Assembly: GCA_021324095.1 (NCBI GenBank)
Contig: JAJPJT010000022.1
Span: 1-41,565 of the forward strand
Length of the DNA stretch: 41,565 nucleotides
DNA from: Gammaproteobacteria bacterium
GTDB lineage: Bacteria > Pseudomonadota > Gammaproteobacteria > Xanthomonadales > Rhodanobacteraceae
Direction of reading: 5' to 3'
Shown: positions 1-9,116 of the stretch, one piece after another
Layout of the letters: every line of letters starts with the position of its first letter
How positions within the stretch are numbered: position 1 is the stretch's first letter
Translations under genes and position numbers: made by a program
Notes under the pieces: model-generated
The model's database searches: none
Told to the model about the DNA's origin: nothing
Seen by the model: the letters and a program-made list of their open reading frames with translations, nothing else

Positions 1-1
1 C

Positions 2-1081
2 GATGAAGACCTCGCGCGCTACATTCGCGACGCGGTGCGGGTGTCGGACAAGTCGCCGGTACTGCTTGACCGCTTCCTAGACAACGCGGTGGAAGTCGAC
101 GTGGACGTGATCGCCGACGCCGAGGGCGAGGTATTGATCGGCGGCATCATGCAGCACATCGAGGAGGCCGGCGTGCATTCGGGCGATTCGTCGTGTTCGT
201 TGCCGCCGTATTCGCTGTCGCCCGAGATCCAGGACGAATTGCGCCGCCAGGTGACGCTGCTGGCGCGCGAACTGGGCGTGGTGGGCTTGATGAACACGCA
301 ATTCGCGATCCAGGGCGACGACGTGTACATCCTCGAAGTGAACCCGCGTGCTTCGCGCACGGTGCCGTTCGTGTCCAAGGCCACGGGCCGTCCGCTGGCC
401 AAGATCGCGGCGCGCTGCATGGCGGGCAAGAGTCTCGCCCAGCAGGGCGCGACGCACGAGCGCGTGCCGCACTACTGGTCGGTCAAGGAAGCGATCTTCC
501 CGTTTCTGAAATTCTCCAATGTCGATCCGATCCTGGGGCCGGAGATGCGCTCGACCGGCGAAGTGATGGGCGTGGGCAAGAGCTTCGGCGAAGCCTTCGC
601 GCGTGGTCACGAAGCCGCACACATCGCGGCGCCGCCACCGGGAAGCAAGGTGTTCCTGTCGGTCCGCGATGCCGACAAGCCGCGTCTGCTGGACGTGGCA
701 CGCGATCTGGTGCGGCGCGGCTTCAGTCTGATCGCGACGGGAGGCACCAGCGCATTCCTGCGCGAGCACGGCATCGAATGCGAGCGCATCAACAAGGTGC
801 TCGAGGGCCGGCCGCACATCGTCGATGCGATCAAGAACGGCGAGATCGCGTACATCGTCAACACCACCGAAGGGCGCCAGGCGATCACCGACTCGTTCTC
901 CATCAGGCGCTCGGCCTTGCAGCAGCACGTCACCTATTCGACCACGGTTGCCGGCGCGGCGGCATTGCTGCACTCGCTGGACTATCGCGAAGGCGGCGGT
1001 GTGATCAGCCTGCAGGAACTGCACGCCGAGCTGGACCGGCGTGAAGCCCGCCCGTCCGGCGACGTGGCCGCTGTCGCCTGA
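2..1081 (+). CDS. carB: Carbamoyl-phosphate synthase large subunit, C-terminal part (5' end outside window)
   Basis: This is the last ~359 residues of the ATP-grasp subunit that makes carbamoyl phosphate for arginine and pyrimidine synthesis, using ammonia from the CarA glutaminase. The first ~205 residues are the end of the second ATP-grasp domain, including the metal/ATP-binding stretch [18 protein letters not shown]. The last ~140 residues form the MGS-like allosteric domain ([14 protein letters not shown], then [11 protein letters not shown], then VNTTEG), where UMP and ornithine act in the E. coli enzyme. The gene is open from the window edge and ends at TGA 1079-1081. E. coli CarB is about 1073 residues, so roughly two thirds lies upstream. 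greA follows after 81 bp. Identification is by direct family recognition. Confidence 0.97.
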   Translation, partial: DEDLARYIRDAVRVSDKSPVLLDRFLDNAVEVDVDVIADAEGEVLIGGIMQHIEEAGVHSGDSSCSLPPYSLSPEIQDELRRQVTLLARELGVVGLMNTQFAIQGDDVYILEVNPRASRTVPFVSKATGRPLAKIAARCMAGKSLAQQGATHERVPHYWSVKEAIFPFLKFSNVDPILGPEMRSTGEVMGVGKSFGEAFARGHEAAHIAAPPPGSKVFLSVRDADKPRLLDVARDLVRRGFSLIATGGTSAFLREHGIECERINKVLEGRPHIVDAIKNGEIAYIVNTTEGRQAITDSFSIRRSALQQHVTYSTTVAGAAALLHSLDYREGGGVISLQELHAELDRREARPSGDVAAVA

Positions 1082-1113
1082 GCGAGCGGTTTCGCTTATC
1101 CGGTTTGTTCAAT

Positions 1114-1130
1114 CGCGGACCGCGTCCGCG
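1114..1130. other. GC hairpin between carB and greA
   Basis: The sequence CGCGGAC-CGC-GTCCGCG forms a perfect 7-bp stem with a 3-nt loop in the carB-greA gap. No T-run follows, so it is not a clear intrinsic terminator. It could act as a processing or pausing hairpin ahead of greA. Seen directly; function is inference. Confidence 0.3.
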
Positions 1131-1162
1131 GCCGTATTCACAGCAACAAAGGAGCCCCGCAT

Positions 1163-1639
1163 ATGCAGCGAGCCCCCATGACCAAAGCCGGTTCCGAGCG
1201 CCTGCGCGCGGAACTGGAACAACTGAAATCAGTGCAGCGGCCGAAGATCATTGCCGCGATCGCCGAAGCGCGCGCGCATGGCGACTTGAGCGAGAACGCG
1301 GAGTACGCCGCGGCGCGCGAGCAGCAAAGCTTCATCGAAGGCCGCATCCACACCATCGAGGCGGCGCTTGCGACCGCGCACATCATCGACCCCGCCACGC
1401 TGAACGCAGGTGGCAAGGTCGTATTTGGTGCGCTGGTGGAATTGGAAGATTCGGATAGCGGCGACAAGGTCACCTACCGGATCGTTGGCGATCTGGAAGC
1501 CGACATCAAGCAAGGCCTGATTGCGGTGTCATCGCCCATCGCGCGCGCGATGATCGGCAAGAACGAGGGCGACAGTTTCGGCTTCAACGCGCCGGGCGGC
1601 GAACGCAATTACGAAATCGTGGGGGTGCGCTACGCGTGA
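1163..1639 (+). CDS. greA: Transcription elongation factor GreA
   Basis: GreA enters the RNA polymerase secondary channel and stimulates cleavage of backtracked RNA 3' ends. The 158-residue product matches the usual length. The N-terminal coiled coil carries the catalytic acidic loop ([16 protein letters not shown], residues ~43-58), and the C-terminal FKBP-like domain ends in [12 protein letters not shown]. The start at ATG 1163 is supported by AAAGGAG at 1148-1154; an internal ATG at 1178 (MTKAG) is the alternative and matches the start of many homologues. The stop overlaps the GTG start of the next gene by 4 bp (GTGA), so the ABC-F gene is probably translationally coupled to it. In Xanthomonas greA also lies by carB and the rpf region. 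Confidence 0.97.
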   Translation: MQRAPMTKAGSERLRAELEQLKSVQRPKIIAAIAEARAHGDLSENAEYAAAREQQSFIEGRIHTIEAALATAHIIDPATLNAGGKVVFGALVELEDSDSGDKVTYRIVGDLEADIKQGLIAVSSPIARAMIGKNEGDSFGFNAPGGERNYEIVGVRYA

Positions 1640-3603
1640 TCGCCTTCCGCGACTTCGCGTTGCGCCGCGGTGGGCGCCTGTTGCTGTCGGGCGTCGATGC
1701 GCTGCTGCACGACGGCTGGAAGATCGGCGTCGCCGGCCGCAACGGCAGCGGCAAGTCGAGCCTCTTTGCGGCGATCCTGGGTGAAGTGGAAGCCGACGCC
1801 GGCACGCTGGACCTGCCTTCGAATCTGCGCATTGCCTCGGTTGCGCAGGAGACACCGGCGCTGCCCGACCCGGCCATCGATTACGTCCTGGGGGGAGATG
1901 TCGAGCTTGCCGCGGCGCTGGCGGAAGAAGCGCGTGCACGGAAGATGGGTGATCACACCGGCGCGGCCGTCGCGCACCATCGCATCGATGCAATCGGCGG
2001 CTACGATGGCCGTGCGCGTGCGGGGCGTCTCCTGCACGGGCTCGGTTTTGCGGTGGATACCCACGACATACCCGTCGCGGAGTTTTCCGGCGGCTGGCGC
2101 GGGAGGCTGAACCTCGCGCGCGCGCTGATGGCGCCGTCGGACCTGTTGCTGCTGGACGAACCCACCAACCATCTCGATCTCGACGCGGTGCTGTGGCTGG
2201 AACAATGGTTGCGCCGCTACCCCCGCACGCTGATGGTGATTTCGCACGACCGCGAATTCCTCGACGGCACGGTCGATCACGTCCTGCACCTCGATCAGGG
2301 CAGTGCACGGCTGTACGTGGGCAACTACAGCGATTTCGAGCGCCAGCGCGCGGAGCGTCTGCACCAGCAGCGGGCCGCGCATGCAAAGGAACAGGCCGAA
2401 CGCGCGCACCTGCAATCCTTCATCGACCGCTTCCGTGCCAAGGCCACCAAGGCACGCCAGGCGCAATCGCGGATCAAGCGCCTGGAAAAGTTGGGTGGCA
2501 CCGAAGCGGTGCGAGTCGAGCGTGCCTTCGAGTTCCGGTTTCCGCCACCCGAACGCCTGCCGCAGTCGATGCTGAAGCTGGAACACGTGGATGCTGGTTA
2601 TCGCGGTGGCGCCGCGTTTTTAACCCCCTCTTCCCCCAGGGGAGAGGGCTGGGGTGAGGGGGAGCGAGCGCAGCGAGCCGCTCGCGTTGATGTCACCGTT
2701 TTGCGCCATGTGAGCTTTTCCGTCCAGGCCGGCGATCGCATCGGATTACTCGGCCCCAACGGCGCGGGCAAGTCCACGCTGGTGAAGTCGCTTGTCGGCG
2801 AGCTTCCGCTGCTGGCCGGCGAGCGCACCACGCACAGGGATCTCGCGATCGGCTATTTCGCGCAGCACACGGTGGAAAGCCTGCGCGCCGGCGAAACACC
2901 CTTCGATCATTTGCGCGCGCTGGCGCGCGATGCGCCGCCGCAAGCCTTGCGCGACTGGCTGGGCAAGTGGCACTTCGCGGGTGATCGGGCGTTCGAACCC
3001 GTCGAGGGATTTTCAGGTGGCGAACGCGCGCGACTGGCGCTGGCGTTGATCGCCTGGGGCAAGCCCAACCTTCTGGTGCTGGATGAACCCACGAACCATC
3101 TCGACCTGGACATGCGCGGCGCGCTCGCCGATGCGCTCAACGACTATCCTGGTGCACTGGTGCTGGTCGCCCACGACCGGCACCTGCTCGGGCTGGTGTG
3201 CGACAGCTTCTGGCGTGTGGCGGATGGAAGGGTCGAGCCGTTCGATGGTGATCTTGACGACTACGCGCGCTGGTTGCGTGGCCGCAGCGGAGAGCCTGCC
3301 GGGCGCGAAGAAGCGAAGACGCAAATCGCCGATCCGCGCGGGCGCCGCCGCGAAGCCGCCGCAGAGCGCGAGCGCCAACGCGGCCTGCGCAAGCATCTTG
3401 AAGCGGTCGAAGCGCGTATCGCAGCCATCGATGCAAGACTCGCCGACTTCCAGGATCGCCTCGCCGATCCCGCAATCTACGAAGGTCCGACCGCGGTGCT
3501 CGCCGACATCGGGCGCGAACAGAGTGCATTGCGTGAAGAAAAGGCGGCACTGGAAGCGGAATGGCTGCAGAGGTTCGAAGAACTGGAAGCGGCGAGCGCA
3601 TGA
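1636..3603 (+). CDS. yheS: ABC-F family ATPase, YheS-like
   Basis: This soluble protein has two ABC domains and no membrane part. ABC-F proteins act on the ribosome E-site; the exact role of YheS is poorly known. Domain 1 has Walker A GRNGSGKS (residues ~34-41), signature [15 protein letters not shown], Walker [15 protein letters not shown] and the switch SHDREF. The inter-domain linker carries the family stretch [18 protein letters not shown]. Domain 2 has [35 protein letters not shown] and AHDRHL. A charged coiled coil fills the last ~85 residues, as in E. coli YheS. Length is 655 against 637 in E. coli; the excess is largely a 27-codon repeat-derived insert at residues 326-352, just before domain 2 (see 2611-2691). 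The GTG start overlaps the greA stop and the TGA overlaps the next ATG. Confidence 0.9.
   Translation: MIAFRDFALRRGGRLLLSGVDALLHDGWKIGVAGRNGSGKSSLFAAILGEVEADAGTLDLPSNLRIASVAQETPALPDPAIDYVLGGDVELAAALAEEARARKMGDHTGAAVAHHRIDAIGGYDGRARAGRLLHGLGFAVDTHDIPVAEFSGGWRGRLNLARALMAPSDLLLLDEPTNHLDLDAVLWLEQWLRRYPRTLMVISHDREFLDGTVDHVLHLDQGSARLYVGNYSDFERQRAERLHQQRAAHAKEQAERAHLQSFIDRFRAKATKARQAQSRIKRLEKLGGTEAVRVERAFEFRFPPPERLPQSMLKLEHVDAGYRGGAAFLTPSSPRGEGWGEGERAQRAARVDVTVLRHVSFSVQAGDRIGLLGPNGAGKSTLVKSLVGELPLLAGERTTHRDLAIGYFAQHTVESLRAGETPFDHLRALARDAPPQALRDWLGKWHFAGDRAFEPVEGFSGGERARLALALIAWGKPNLLVLDEPTNHLDLDMRGALADALNDYPGALVLVAHDRHLLGLVCDSFWRVADGRVEPFDGDLDDYARWLRGRSGEPAGREEAKTQIADPRGRRREAAAERERQRGLRKHLEAVEARIAAIDARLADFQDRLADPAIYEGPTAVLADIGREQSALREEKAALEAEWLQRFEELEAASA
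2611..2691 (+). repeat. GC-rich interspersed repeat inserted in frame in the ABC-F gene
   Basis: This 81-nt stretch (27 codons) encodes low-complexity sequence including [14 protein letters not shown]. Compared with the E. coli YheS order, it interrupts the first strands of the second ABC domain (...DAGY-, then -VTVLRHVSF). Its core is an imperfect palindrome, CCCTCTTCCCC then GGGGAGAGGG, followed by CTGGGGTGAGGG. This pattern is typical of dispersed palindromic repeats in Xanthomonadales intergenic DNA. Since 81 is a multiple of three, the reading frame survives. That it is an insertion follows from my recollection of the homologue and is not computed. Confidence 0.65.
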
Positions 3604-4517
3604 GCATGCTGCACGTCCTGATGCCGCCGCTGGGACGCGTCACCGAAAACGCGGCGTTCCGCCACTGGCTCTCGCGCGGCGATCGCTTGCCGCCGAAAGC
3701 CGATGCGCGCACGGCGGTGCTGCGCGAGCTGTTCCGTTTTGCGGGTGACGCGATCCCATCGGCGGCGTTGCGGCACCTCTGCCATACCGATGACGCGAAA
3801 ATGGGCGCATGGCTGTGCGCCGACCCCGCGTGGATTCAGGGCGAGGCGACTGGCGCACGACTGATGGCGTGGCCGGTGACAGACTTGTCCGCAACGGAAG
3901 CTGGGGAATTGGCGGCGGAGTTGCGGCCATTGTTCGGTGATGCGGGGATGCCTCTCTCGGTCGACACGCCGTCGGAATGGTGCGCGCATCTTCCGCACGG
4001 CGCGCCGCCGGCAACCTTCACGTGCCCCGCCGACGCGCTCGGCGTTGATTTGATGGAGTGCCTGCCGGCGGGCGAGGCAGGGCGCTTGTGGCGACGTCTG
4101 TTCAACGAGGCACAGATTCTGCTGCATGCCCATCCGGTGAACGCGGTCCGCGTGGCGGCCGGCCGGCGGCCCGTGAATGCGCTCTGGCTGTGGGGCACCG
4201 GGGCACTGCCGGAAGCGGTCGCGTCCGGCGTGCAAACCGTCGCGAGCGTCGACGACGTGGTGCGCGGGCTGGCGAAAATGGCGGGGGCCGTTCGGGTGGA
4301 GCCGTTGCCGGAAGCGATCGGGGCCGCGCCGCGCGCAGGCGACGTGCTGGTCGATCTCGACATACCGGGACACGCCGAGGGCCCGGCAGGATGGCTGGTG
4401 CATTTCGAGCGCTGGCTGCGCGAACGCCGCTTCGATGTCGTCATACTCACGTTCGCGGACGGCGAACGATTCCGGTTGCGGCACGCGCACCGGCTGCGGT
4501 TTTGGCGGCGGCGATGA
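3600..4517 (+). CDS. rpfE: RpfE-like protein (phosphoglycerate mutase-related, function uncertain)
   Basis: This 305-residue protein resembles Xanthomonas RpfE, encoded beside recJ near the DSF signalling cluster. RpfE affects extracellular enzyme and polysaccharide production there, but its biochemical function is not established. Matching stretches include ADPAWIQGEATGARL, LRPLFGDAG and LWLWGTGALP; the last resembles the C-terminal part of cofactor-independent phosphoglycerate mutases, which explains that annotation in some genomes. No signal peptide or TM segment is seen. The start ATG 3600 overlaps the ABC-F TGA (ATGA), with ATG 3606 as an alternative, and the TGA overlaps the recJ ATG, so the gene sits in a tight unit greA-yheS-rpfE-recJ. 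Family assignment is from memory of the sequence and synteny. Confidence 0.72.
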   Translation: MSMLHVLMPPLGRVTENAAFRHWLSRGDRLPPKADARTAVLRELFRFAGDAIPSAALRHLCHTDDAKMGAWLCADPAWIQGEATGARLMAWPVTDLSATEAGELAAELRPLFGDAGMPLSVDTPSEWCAHLPHGAPPATFTCPADALGVDLMECLPAGEAGRLWRRLFNEAQILLHAHPVNAVRVAAGRRPVNALWLWGTGALPEAVASGVQTVASVDDVVRGLAKMAGAVRVEPLPEAIGAAPRAGDVLVDLDIPGHAEGPAGWLVHFERWLRERRFDVVILTFADGERFRLRHAHRLRFWRRR

Positions 4518-6238
4518 CCACGCCGCCGGCGCAGCGCATCATTCGGCGTGCGCCGATTTCCCCGCCGCATGGCTGGCCCGCAACGGTTCATCCCGTCCTG
4601 CAACACGTCTATGCCGCGCGCGGCGTCTCCTGTCCGGACGAGGTCGGACATCGTCTGGCGGGGCTGCTGGCGCCCGACGGCCTCGGTGGCATCAAGCACG
4701 CCGTCGACCTGCTGACGGAAGCCATCGCCCGGCAACAGCGCATCGTGATCGCCGGCGACTACGACTGCGACGGCGCGACCGGTTGCGCCGTCGCAGTGCG
4801 TGGCTTGCGCATGCTCGGCGCGCAGCATGTCGGCTACGCGGTGCCCGATCGCGCGATCCACGGCTACGGACTGACGCCTGCGCTCGTCGACACAATGCAA
4901 CCTGCGCCCGACCTGATCGTGACCGTCGACAACGGGATCGCTTCGCTCGCCGGCGTGGCGGCCGCGAAGGCACGCGGCAGCAAGGTCATCGTCACAGACC
5001 ATCATCTGCCGGGCGCGGCGCTGCCGGCGGCCGACGCCATCGTGAATCCGAATCTTCCGGATGAAGACTTCGCCAGCAAGGCGCTGTGTGGCGTGGGCGT
5101 GATGTTCTATCTGCTGCTCGCGCTGCGCGCACGATTGCGCGGGGAGGGCGCGTTTGCGCATCGCGACGAGCCGGACCTTGCCACCCTGCTGGATCTCGTC
5201 GCCTTGGGTACCGTGGCCGACCTCGTGCCGTTGGACGCCAACAATCGTGCTTTGGTCGAAGGTGGCCTGCGCAGAATGCGGGCTGGCAAGGCATGCGAGG
5301 GGATCGCAGCATTGTTCGAAGTATCCGGGCGTGACGCGCGGACGGCGATCGCAGCGGATCTCGGCTTTGCGATCGGTCCACGCCTCAATGCGGCGGGGCG
5401 ACTCGACGACATGGCGATCGGGATCGAGTGCCTGTTGACCGACGACCGCTCGCATGCGCGCGAACTGGCCTGCCGATTGCACGACATCAACGCGCAGCGC
5501 CGTGACTTGCAGACGTCGATGGTCGAGGACGCGCTCGCCGGCTTGAACGAGATCGATGCGGACAGCGCGACAGGTGTTTGCGTGTTCGATCCCTTCTGGC
5601 ACCACGGTGTGGTCGGACTCGTCGCATCGAAGGTGAAGGAGCGCCGGCACCGGCCCGTCGTCGCGTTCGCGCCGGCCGGCGCGGGCGACGAATTGCGCGG
5701 TTCGGCGCGCTCGGTGCCCGGGTTTCACATCCGTGATGCGCTGGCAGAAGTGGACGTGCGCTGCCCCGGCATGATCGTGCGCTTCGGCGGCCATGCGATG
5801 GCGGCGGGCCTGACGCTGAAACTTGCGAGCTATGCGAGGTTCGCTGAAACATTCGACGCCGTGGTGCGCGAGCGCATCGCACCGGAGTCGCTGCAGCCCG
5901 TGCTGGCGAGCGACGGCGAACTCGCGCCTCCGGATTTCGATCTGGAACTCGCGCGCCAGTTGCGACTGGCCGGCCCGTGGGGACAGGGATTCCCGGCACC
6001 ATTGTTCGACAACGTGTTCGAATGCGCGGATTGCCGGCCGATGGGTGCGGACGGCGCGCACCGACGTTTGCGTCTGCGTGATCCGCGCGATGGGCGCGAG
6101 CACCGGGCGGTGTGGTTCAGCGCCGACGGCGATATACCGATCAACGCTTCGCTGCGTGCCGCTTACGAGCTGAGCCTCAACGACTGGCAGGATTGCGAAT
6201 CGCTGCGGCTGCTGGTGCGGCACGTGGAACCGGCATGA
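4514..6238 (+). CDS. recJ: Single-stranded-DNA-specific exonuclease RecJ
   Basis: RecJ is a 5'-3' ssDNA exonuclease of the DHH superfamily, used in RecFOR recombination, mismatch repair and base excision repair. The 574-residue product compares with 577 in E. coli. Motif I is DYDCDG (residues 82-87), the DHH motif is at residues 162-164 (VTDHHLPG), GTVADLVPLD follows, and the DHHA1 part has RLNAAGRLDD, GSARSVPGFHIRDAL and GGHAMAAG. The OB-fold C-terminal domain follows. The start ATG 4514 overlaps the stop of the rpfE-like gene by 4 bp; the open frame extends further upstream but only as a shadow of that gene. All catalytic motifs look intact. Confidence 0.96.
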   Translation: MTTPPAQRIIRRAPISPPHGWPATVHPVLQHVYAARGVSCPDEVGHRLAGLLAPDGLGGIKHAVDLLTEAIARQQRIVIAGDYDCDGATGCAVAVRGLRMLGAQHVGYAVPDRAIHGYGLTPALVDTMQPAPDLIVTVDNGIASLAGVAAAKARGSKVIVTDHHLPGAALPAADAIVNPNLPDEDFASKALCGVGVMFYLLLALRARLRGEGAFAHRDEPDLATLLDLVALGTVADLVPLDANNRALVEGGLRRMRAGKACEGIAALFEVSGRDARTAIAADLGFAIGPRLNAAGRLDDMAIGIECLLTDDRSHARELACRLHDINAQRRDLQTSMVEDALAGLNEIDADSATGVCVFDPFWHHGVVGLVASKVKERRHRPVVAFAPAGAGDELRGSARSVPGFHIRDALAEVDVRCPGMIVRFGGHAMAAGLTLKLASYARFAETFDAVVRERIAPESLQPVLASDGELAPPDFDLELARQLRLAGPWGQGFPAPLFDNVFECADCRPMGADGAHRRLRLRDPRDGREHRAVWFSADGDIPINASLRAAYELSLNDWQDCESLRLLVRHVEPA

Positions 6239-6328
6239 GCGTTCCTCGATCCATCGGAACGCAGCCTTCGAAACGATTGGCCTGGTTGCTCGTGGTTTTC
6301 GCAGCGGTTTCGCGTCCGGGCAAACGCA

Positions 6329-6350
6329 AGGCCCGGCTTGCGCCGGGCCT
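6329..6350 (-). terminator. Strong hairpin between converging recJ and minus-strand gene
   Basis: AGGCCCGG-CTTGCG-CCGGGCCT is a perfect 8-bp stem in the 152-bp gap between convergent genes. Read on the minus strand it is followed by TTGCGTTTG, a weak T-rich stretch; the plus side has none. It probably ends transcription of the gene at 6391-7176 and perhaps also recJ. Stem seen directly; termination inferred. Confidence 0.45.
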
Positions 6351-6390
6351 GTCGCCTGTCCATGCAAGCAGCAGCGGAATTCGTCGCGAC

Positions 6391-7176
6391 CTACGCCTTG
6401 TCGTGGATCATGGTCGTGGTGACGCCGGACTTCATGTCGTGGATAACCATCTTCATGGTTTTTCCGTCGGAAGCGACCGTCATGGTTGCGGTACTCGTCA
6501 CCTTGCCATCCTTGGCGTAGGTTTCACGCAGCGTGTTCTTGTTCAACATCCTTACCGACACCGTCCCGTCGGCCTTGCCGTTCACCATGTTCGGAACCGC
6601 CTTGCCGCCGAGCTGTGCGGTATAGGAATCGCCACCGGCGGTGGAGGTCACGGTATCGCCTTCGATCTTGTAGGTCGGATCGAACACATTGCCGGACCCA
6701 CTCTCGACATGATCGAGCCGCCAGGACCCGGCGACCGCATTCGAGCCGGGGGTGCCCTTGGCGACGCGCCTCAGTACGCCCCTGCCGGTTGCATGGTCGG
6801 AGCCGTTGTTGTCGTTGAACTCTATCGTGGCGGTATTGCCGTTCGCAGCGACGGTGATCGTGTCTTCGGACACGACCTTGCCATCCTTCTTGTATGTCCT
6901 CTCGATGGTGTGGTCATTCACCACTTTGATGGCAACGGCATCGAAGCCGTCGTGTCCCTTGACCGGATGATCCTGTCCGTCGGCCTTGACTGCGATGGGC
7001 GGATGGCAGTTGCAGTGGTACATGCCGTTTTTCAATGACATGACCATGGCTTCGCCGCCAGTTTGGTGCACCGTGGTCGGATCAAGCTTCCAGGTTCCGT
7101 TGAACGGGTTTTGCGCGAACGCAAGCGCAGGAAAGAGCAGCGCGAGCGCGAAGCCCGCGACGAGCAGCCGTTTCAT
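6391..7176 (-). CDS. Exported protein with two tandem lipocalin-like domains, function unknown
   Basis: The protein has a clear Sec signal peptide (MKRLLVAGFALALLFPALAFA, cleavage after ~21). The mature ~240 residues look like two related beta-rich halves. Each starts with a W-containing strand (NPFNGTWKLDP and AVAGSWRLDHV) and contains a repeated pattern (HTIERTYKKDGKVVSEDTITVA and NTLRETYAKDGKVTSTATMTVA), so this is an internal duplication. It resembles periplasmic lipocalin-like hypothetical proteins; no enzyme motif is visible. A CNCHPP segment in the first half supplies two cysteines. AGGAG lies 8 bp before ATG 7176. It is convergent with recJ and separated from the upstream O-methyltransferase by 141 bp. 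No function is assigned. Confidence 0.8.
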   Translation of the reverse strand: MKRLLVAGFALALLFPALAFAQNPFNGTWKLDPTTVHQTGGEAMVMSLKNGMYHCNCHPPIAVKADGQDHPVKGHDGFDAVAIKVVNDHTIERTYKKDGKVVSEDTITVAANGNTATIEFNDNNGSDHATGRGVLRRVAKGTPGSNAVAGSWRLDHVESGSGNVFDPTYKIEGDTVTSTAGGDSYTAQLGGKAVPNMVNGKADGTVSVRMLNKNTLRETYAKDGKVTSTATMTVASDGKTMKMVIHDMKSGVTTTMIHDKA

Positions 7177-7229
7177 GATCGACTCCTGAAGGGGCCCGAA
7201 TGCGAAGGGGGACGTCGTGGCCCTGGGAC

Positions 7230-7254
7230 GCCGCGCGCGGAGCCTGCGCGCGGC
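7230..7254 (-). terminator. Perfect 9-bp GC hairpin after the O-methyltransferase gene
   Basis: GCCGCGCGC-ggagcct-GCGCGCGGC lies between two minus-strand genes, downstream of the O-methyltransferase. No T-run follows on either strand, so termination, if any, would be Rho-assisted. Seen directly; role inferred. Confidence 0.35.
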
Positions 7255-7317
7255 TGCGTTATTGGTGTGTAAAGTGCGTGTGTAGGGTACGTGTCAGCGC
7301 GGGAACGTGCTGATTTC

Positions 7318-7977
7318 CTAGCGCTTCCGCGCCAGCGTCAGCCCATCGCCGATTGGCAACATCGCCACGTCTATACGCTGGTCGTCGTGAAGCTTGTCGT
7401 TCAAAGCCTGCAGCGCGCGTGTGTCGTCGTCTTCGGCAGGCTTGGCAACCGCACCATCCCACAAGGTGTTGTCGAAGGCGATCAATCCACCTTGGCGGAC
7501 CAGTTTCATGCAACGCTCGTAATACGCGCCGTAGCCCGCCTTGTCGGCATCGATGAAGGCGAAATCGTAGCGGTCCGTTTCGCCGCGGGCGATGCGGGCG
7601 TCGAGCGTCCCGGTCGCCGGCGCGATCACGAGCTCGATCTTGTCGGCGACGCCTGCTCGCTGCCAGTACGGCTTGCCGACAGACGTGTATTCGTCGCTGA
7701 TGTCGCAGGCGAGGATCCTGCCGTCCGCCGGGAGCGCAAGTGCGACGGTCAATGCGCTGTAGCCGGTGAAGGTGCCGATCTCGATCGTGCGCCGCGCACC
7801 GATCAGCTTGATGAGCAGCGTCATGAACTGGCCCTGCTCTGGAGAAATCTGCATGCCTCCGCGCGGGTGCTTGCGCGTGACTTCGCGCAGGGCGGTTTGT
7901 TCCGGGTGCTCGCGCAGGGAATGCGCCAGCAGATAATCGTACAGCGTATCGTCGAGATTGATCGTGCGGCGTGACAT
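7318..7977 (-). CDS. Class I SAM-dependent O-methyltransferase (CCoAOMT/COMT-like)
   Basis: This 219-residue cytosolic enzyme belongs to the metal-dependent O-methyltransferase family (Methyltransf_3) that methylates catechol-type or phenolic hydroxyls; the substrate here is unknown. The SAM motif is RRTIEIGTFTGYSALTVAL, followed by the acidic residue in ILACDIS. The metal/catalytic part is YDFAFIDADKAGYGAYYE, then GGLIAFDNTLWDGAV, with the family D-A-D-K. The start is ATG 7977, preceded by AAGGA about 8 bp upstream; an in-frame extension to 8046 is not supported. Its promoter would lie in the 206-bp gap shared with the divergent exported methyltransferase. Confidence 0.88.
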   Translation of the reverse strand: MSRRTINLDDTLYDYLLAHSLREHPEQTALREVTRKHPRGGMQISPEQGQFMTLLIKLIGARRTIEIGTFTGYSALTVALALPADGRILACDISDEYTSVGKPYWQRAGVADKIELVIAPATGTLDARIARGETDRYDFAFIDADKAGYGAYYERCMKLVRQGGLIAFDNTLWDGAVAKPAEDDDTRALQALNDKLHDDQRIDVAMLPIGDGLTLARKR

Positions 7978-8183
7978 GGGATTTCCTTGGCCGAAGGAGA
8001 GCCTCCATGTTCCCACTTTCGGCCGCCGAGGCCCAAGTTCGACCATCCGGCGCCCGAACAGCCTGCGTGCCGGCTCGATCGCGACACCGCCGCACCTCGC
8101 AGGCGGTCCGATCCCGCCCGGCGTTCACGGAGGCATTACGCAAGGCGCGCTAGTTTCGCCCGATTACACCGGAGGGCAGGGCG

Positions 8184-9038
8184 ATGGCTACGACGGTTGG
8201 CAGGGCATTGGCGAGTTCTGTGTTGATCGGCGCGCTGGCGGCAACGGGCGCGTCGATCGCGGCGAGCAGCTCCGGGCCCATTGCGCCCGGCAGCACGGCG
8301 ACGATGCTGAAGGAAGCCGTCGCGGGCAAGTGGCGCTCCGCCGCCAACAAGGCGCGCGATCAATACCGGCATCCGATAGAGACGCTGGAATTCTTCGGCA
8401 TCAAACCGGACATGACGGTGATCGAACTCGCGCCCGGCGGCGGCTGGTACACCGAGATCCTGGCGCCGTTCCTGTATGCGCACGGCCACCTCATCGAAGC
8501 GGCACCGCCACCACGCGGCAACGGTCCGGGCAAATTCGAGCAGAAGTTGAAGGCCGATCCTGCCGTGTACGGCCATATCGAAAAGGTCATTCCATTTGCG
8601 CCGCCGGCGCAGGTGAACCTCGGGCCCGACAACTCCGCCGACATGGTCCTGACCTTCCGCAACCTGCACGACTGGATGAACAACAGTCCCGAGACGCTGG
8701 ACAAGGTGTTCAAGGCGGCCTACGCGGTGTTGAAACCGGGCGGCGTGTTCGGCGTCACCGAGCACCGCGCCAAACCGTTTGCCGACGCGGCGGTGAGTTC
8801 GAAGCAATTGCATCGGCTGCCCGAAGACTACGTGATCGAGCTTGGCTTGAAAGCCGGCTTCCGCCTGGCCGGCGTGTCGGAAATCAACAGCAATCCGAAA
8901 GATCCCGAAGACGTCAACGTCCACCGCCTCCCGCCCGACCTGGTGGGCCCGGATTCCGAGCACGCGAAGATGAAGGCCATCGGCGAATCGGATCGGATGA
9001 CGCTGAAGTTCGTCAAGCCTGCGCGCGCGGCCGAATAG
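8184..9038 (+). CDS. Exported class I SAM-dependent methyltransferase-like protein
   Basis: This 284-residue protein has a Sec-type signal peptide (residues ~1-30, hydrophobic core LASSVLIGALAATGASIAA) followed by a methyltransferase fold. Motif I is VIELAPGGGWYTEILAPF and the post-motif strand is LTFRNLHDWMN, then AVLKPGGVFGVTEHRA. It resembles the predicted periplasmic methyltransferases of COG4798. How such a protein would obtain SAM outside the cytoplasm is unexplained. The start ATG 8184 has GGAGGG at 8171-8176. It is divergent from the O-methyltransferase and about 80 bp upstream of an FMN reductase gene on the same strand. The substrate is unknown. Confidence 0.82.
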   Translation: MATTVGRALASSVLIGALAATGASIAASSSGPIAPGSTATMLKEAVAGKWRSAANKARDQYRHPIETLEFFGIKPDMTVIELAPGGGWYTEILAPFLYAHGHLIEAAPPPRGNGPGKFEQKLKADPAVYGHIEKVIPFAPPAQVNLGPDNSADMVLTFRNLHDWMNNSPETLDKVFKAAYAVLKPGGVFGVTEHRAKPFADAAVSSKQLHRLPEDYVIELGLKAGFRLAGVSEINSNPKDPEDVNVHRLPPDLVGPDSEHAKMKAIGESDRMTLKFVKPARAAE

Positions 9039-9116
9039 CGGGCACATGGAGAGTGCGAGTGCTCCACGGATCGGAGCGCCCGCCTCAGGTTTTTACAAAT
9101 CGCAAAAGGAATCAGC

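Noticed and set aside
77..1024. Long minus-strand open frame opposite carB
   Set aside because: High-GC antisense shadow of carB; no family-like sequence, and the plus strand has unmistakable carB motifs.
3836..6367. 843-codon minus-strand frame opposite rpfE and recJ
   Set aside because: Arg/Ala/His-rich antisense shadow; recJ and the rpfE-like protein on the plus strand explain the region.
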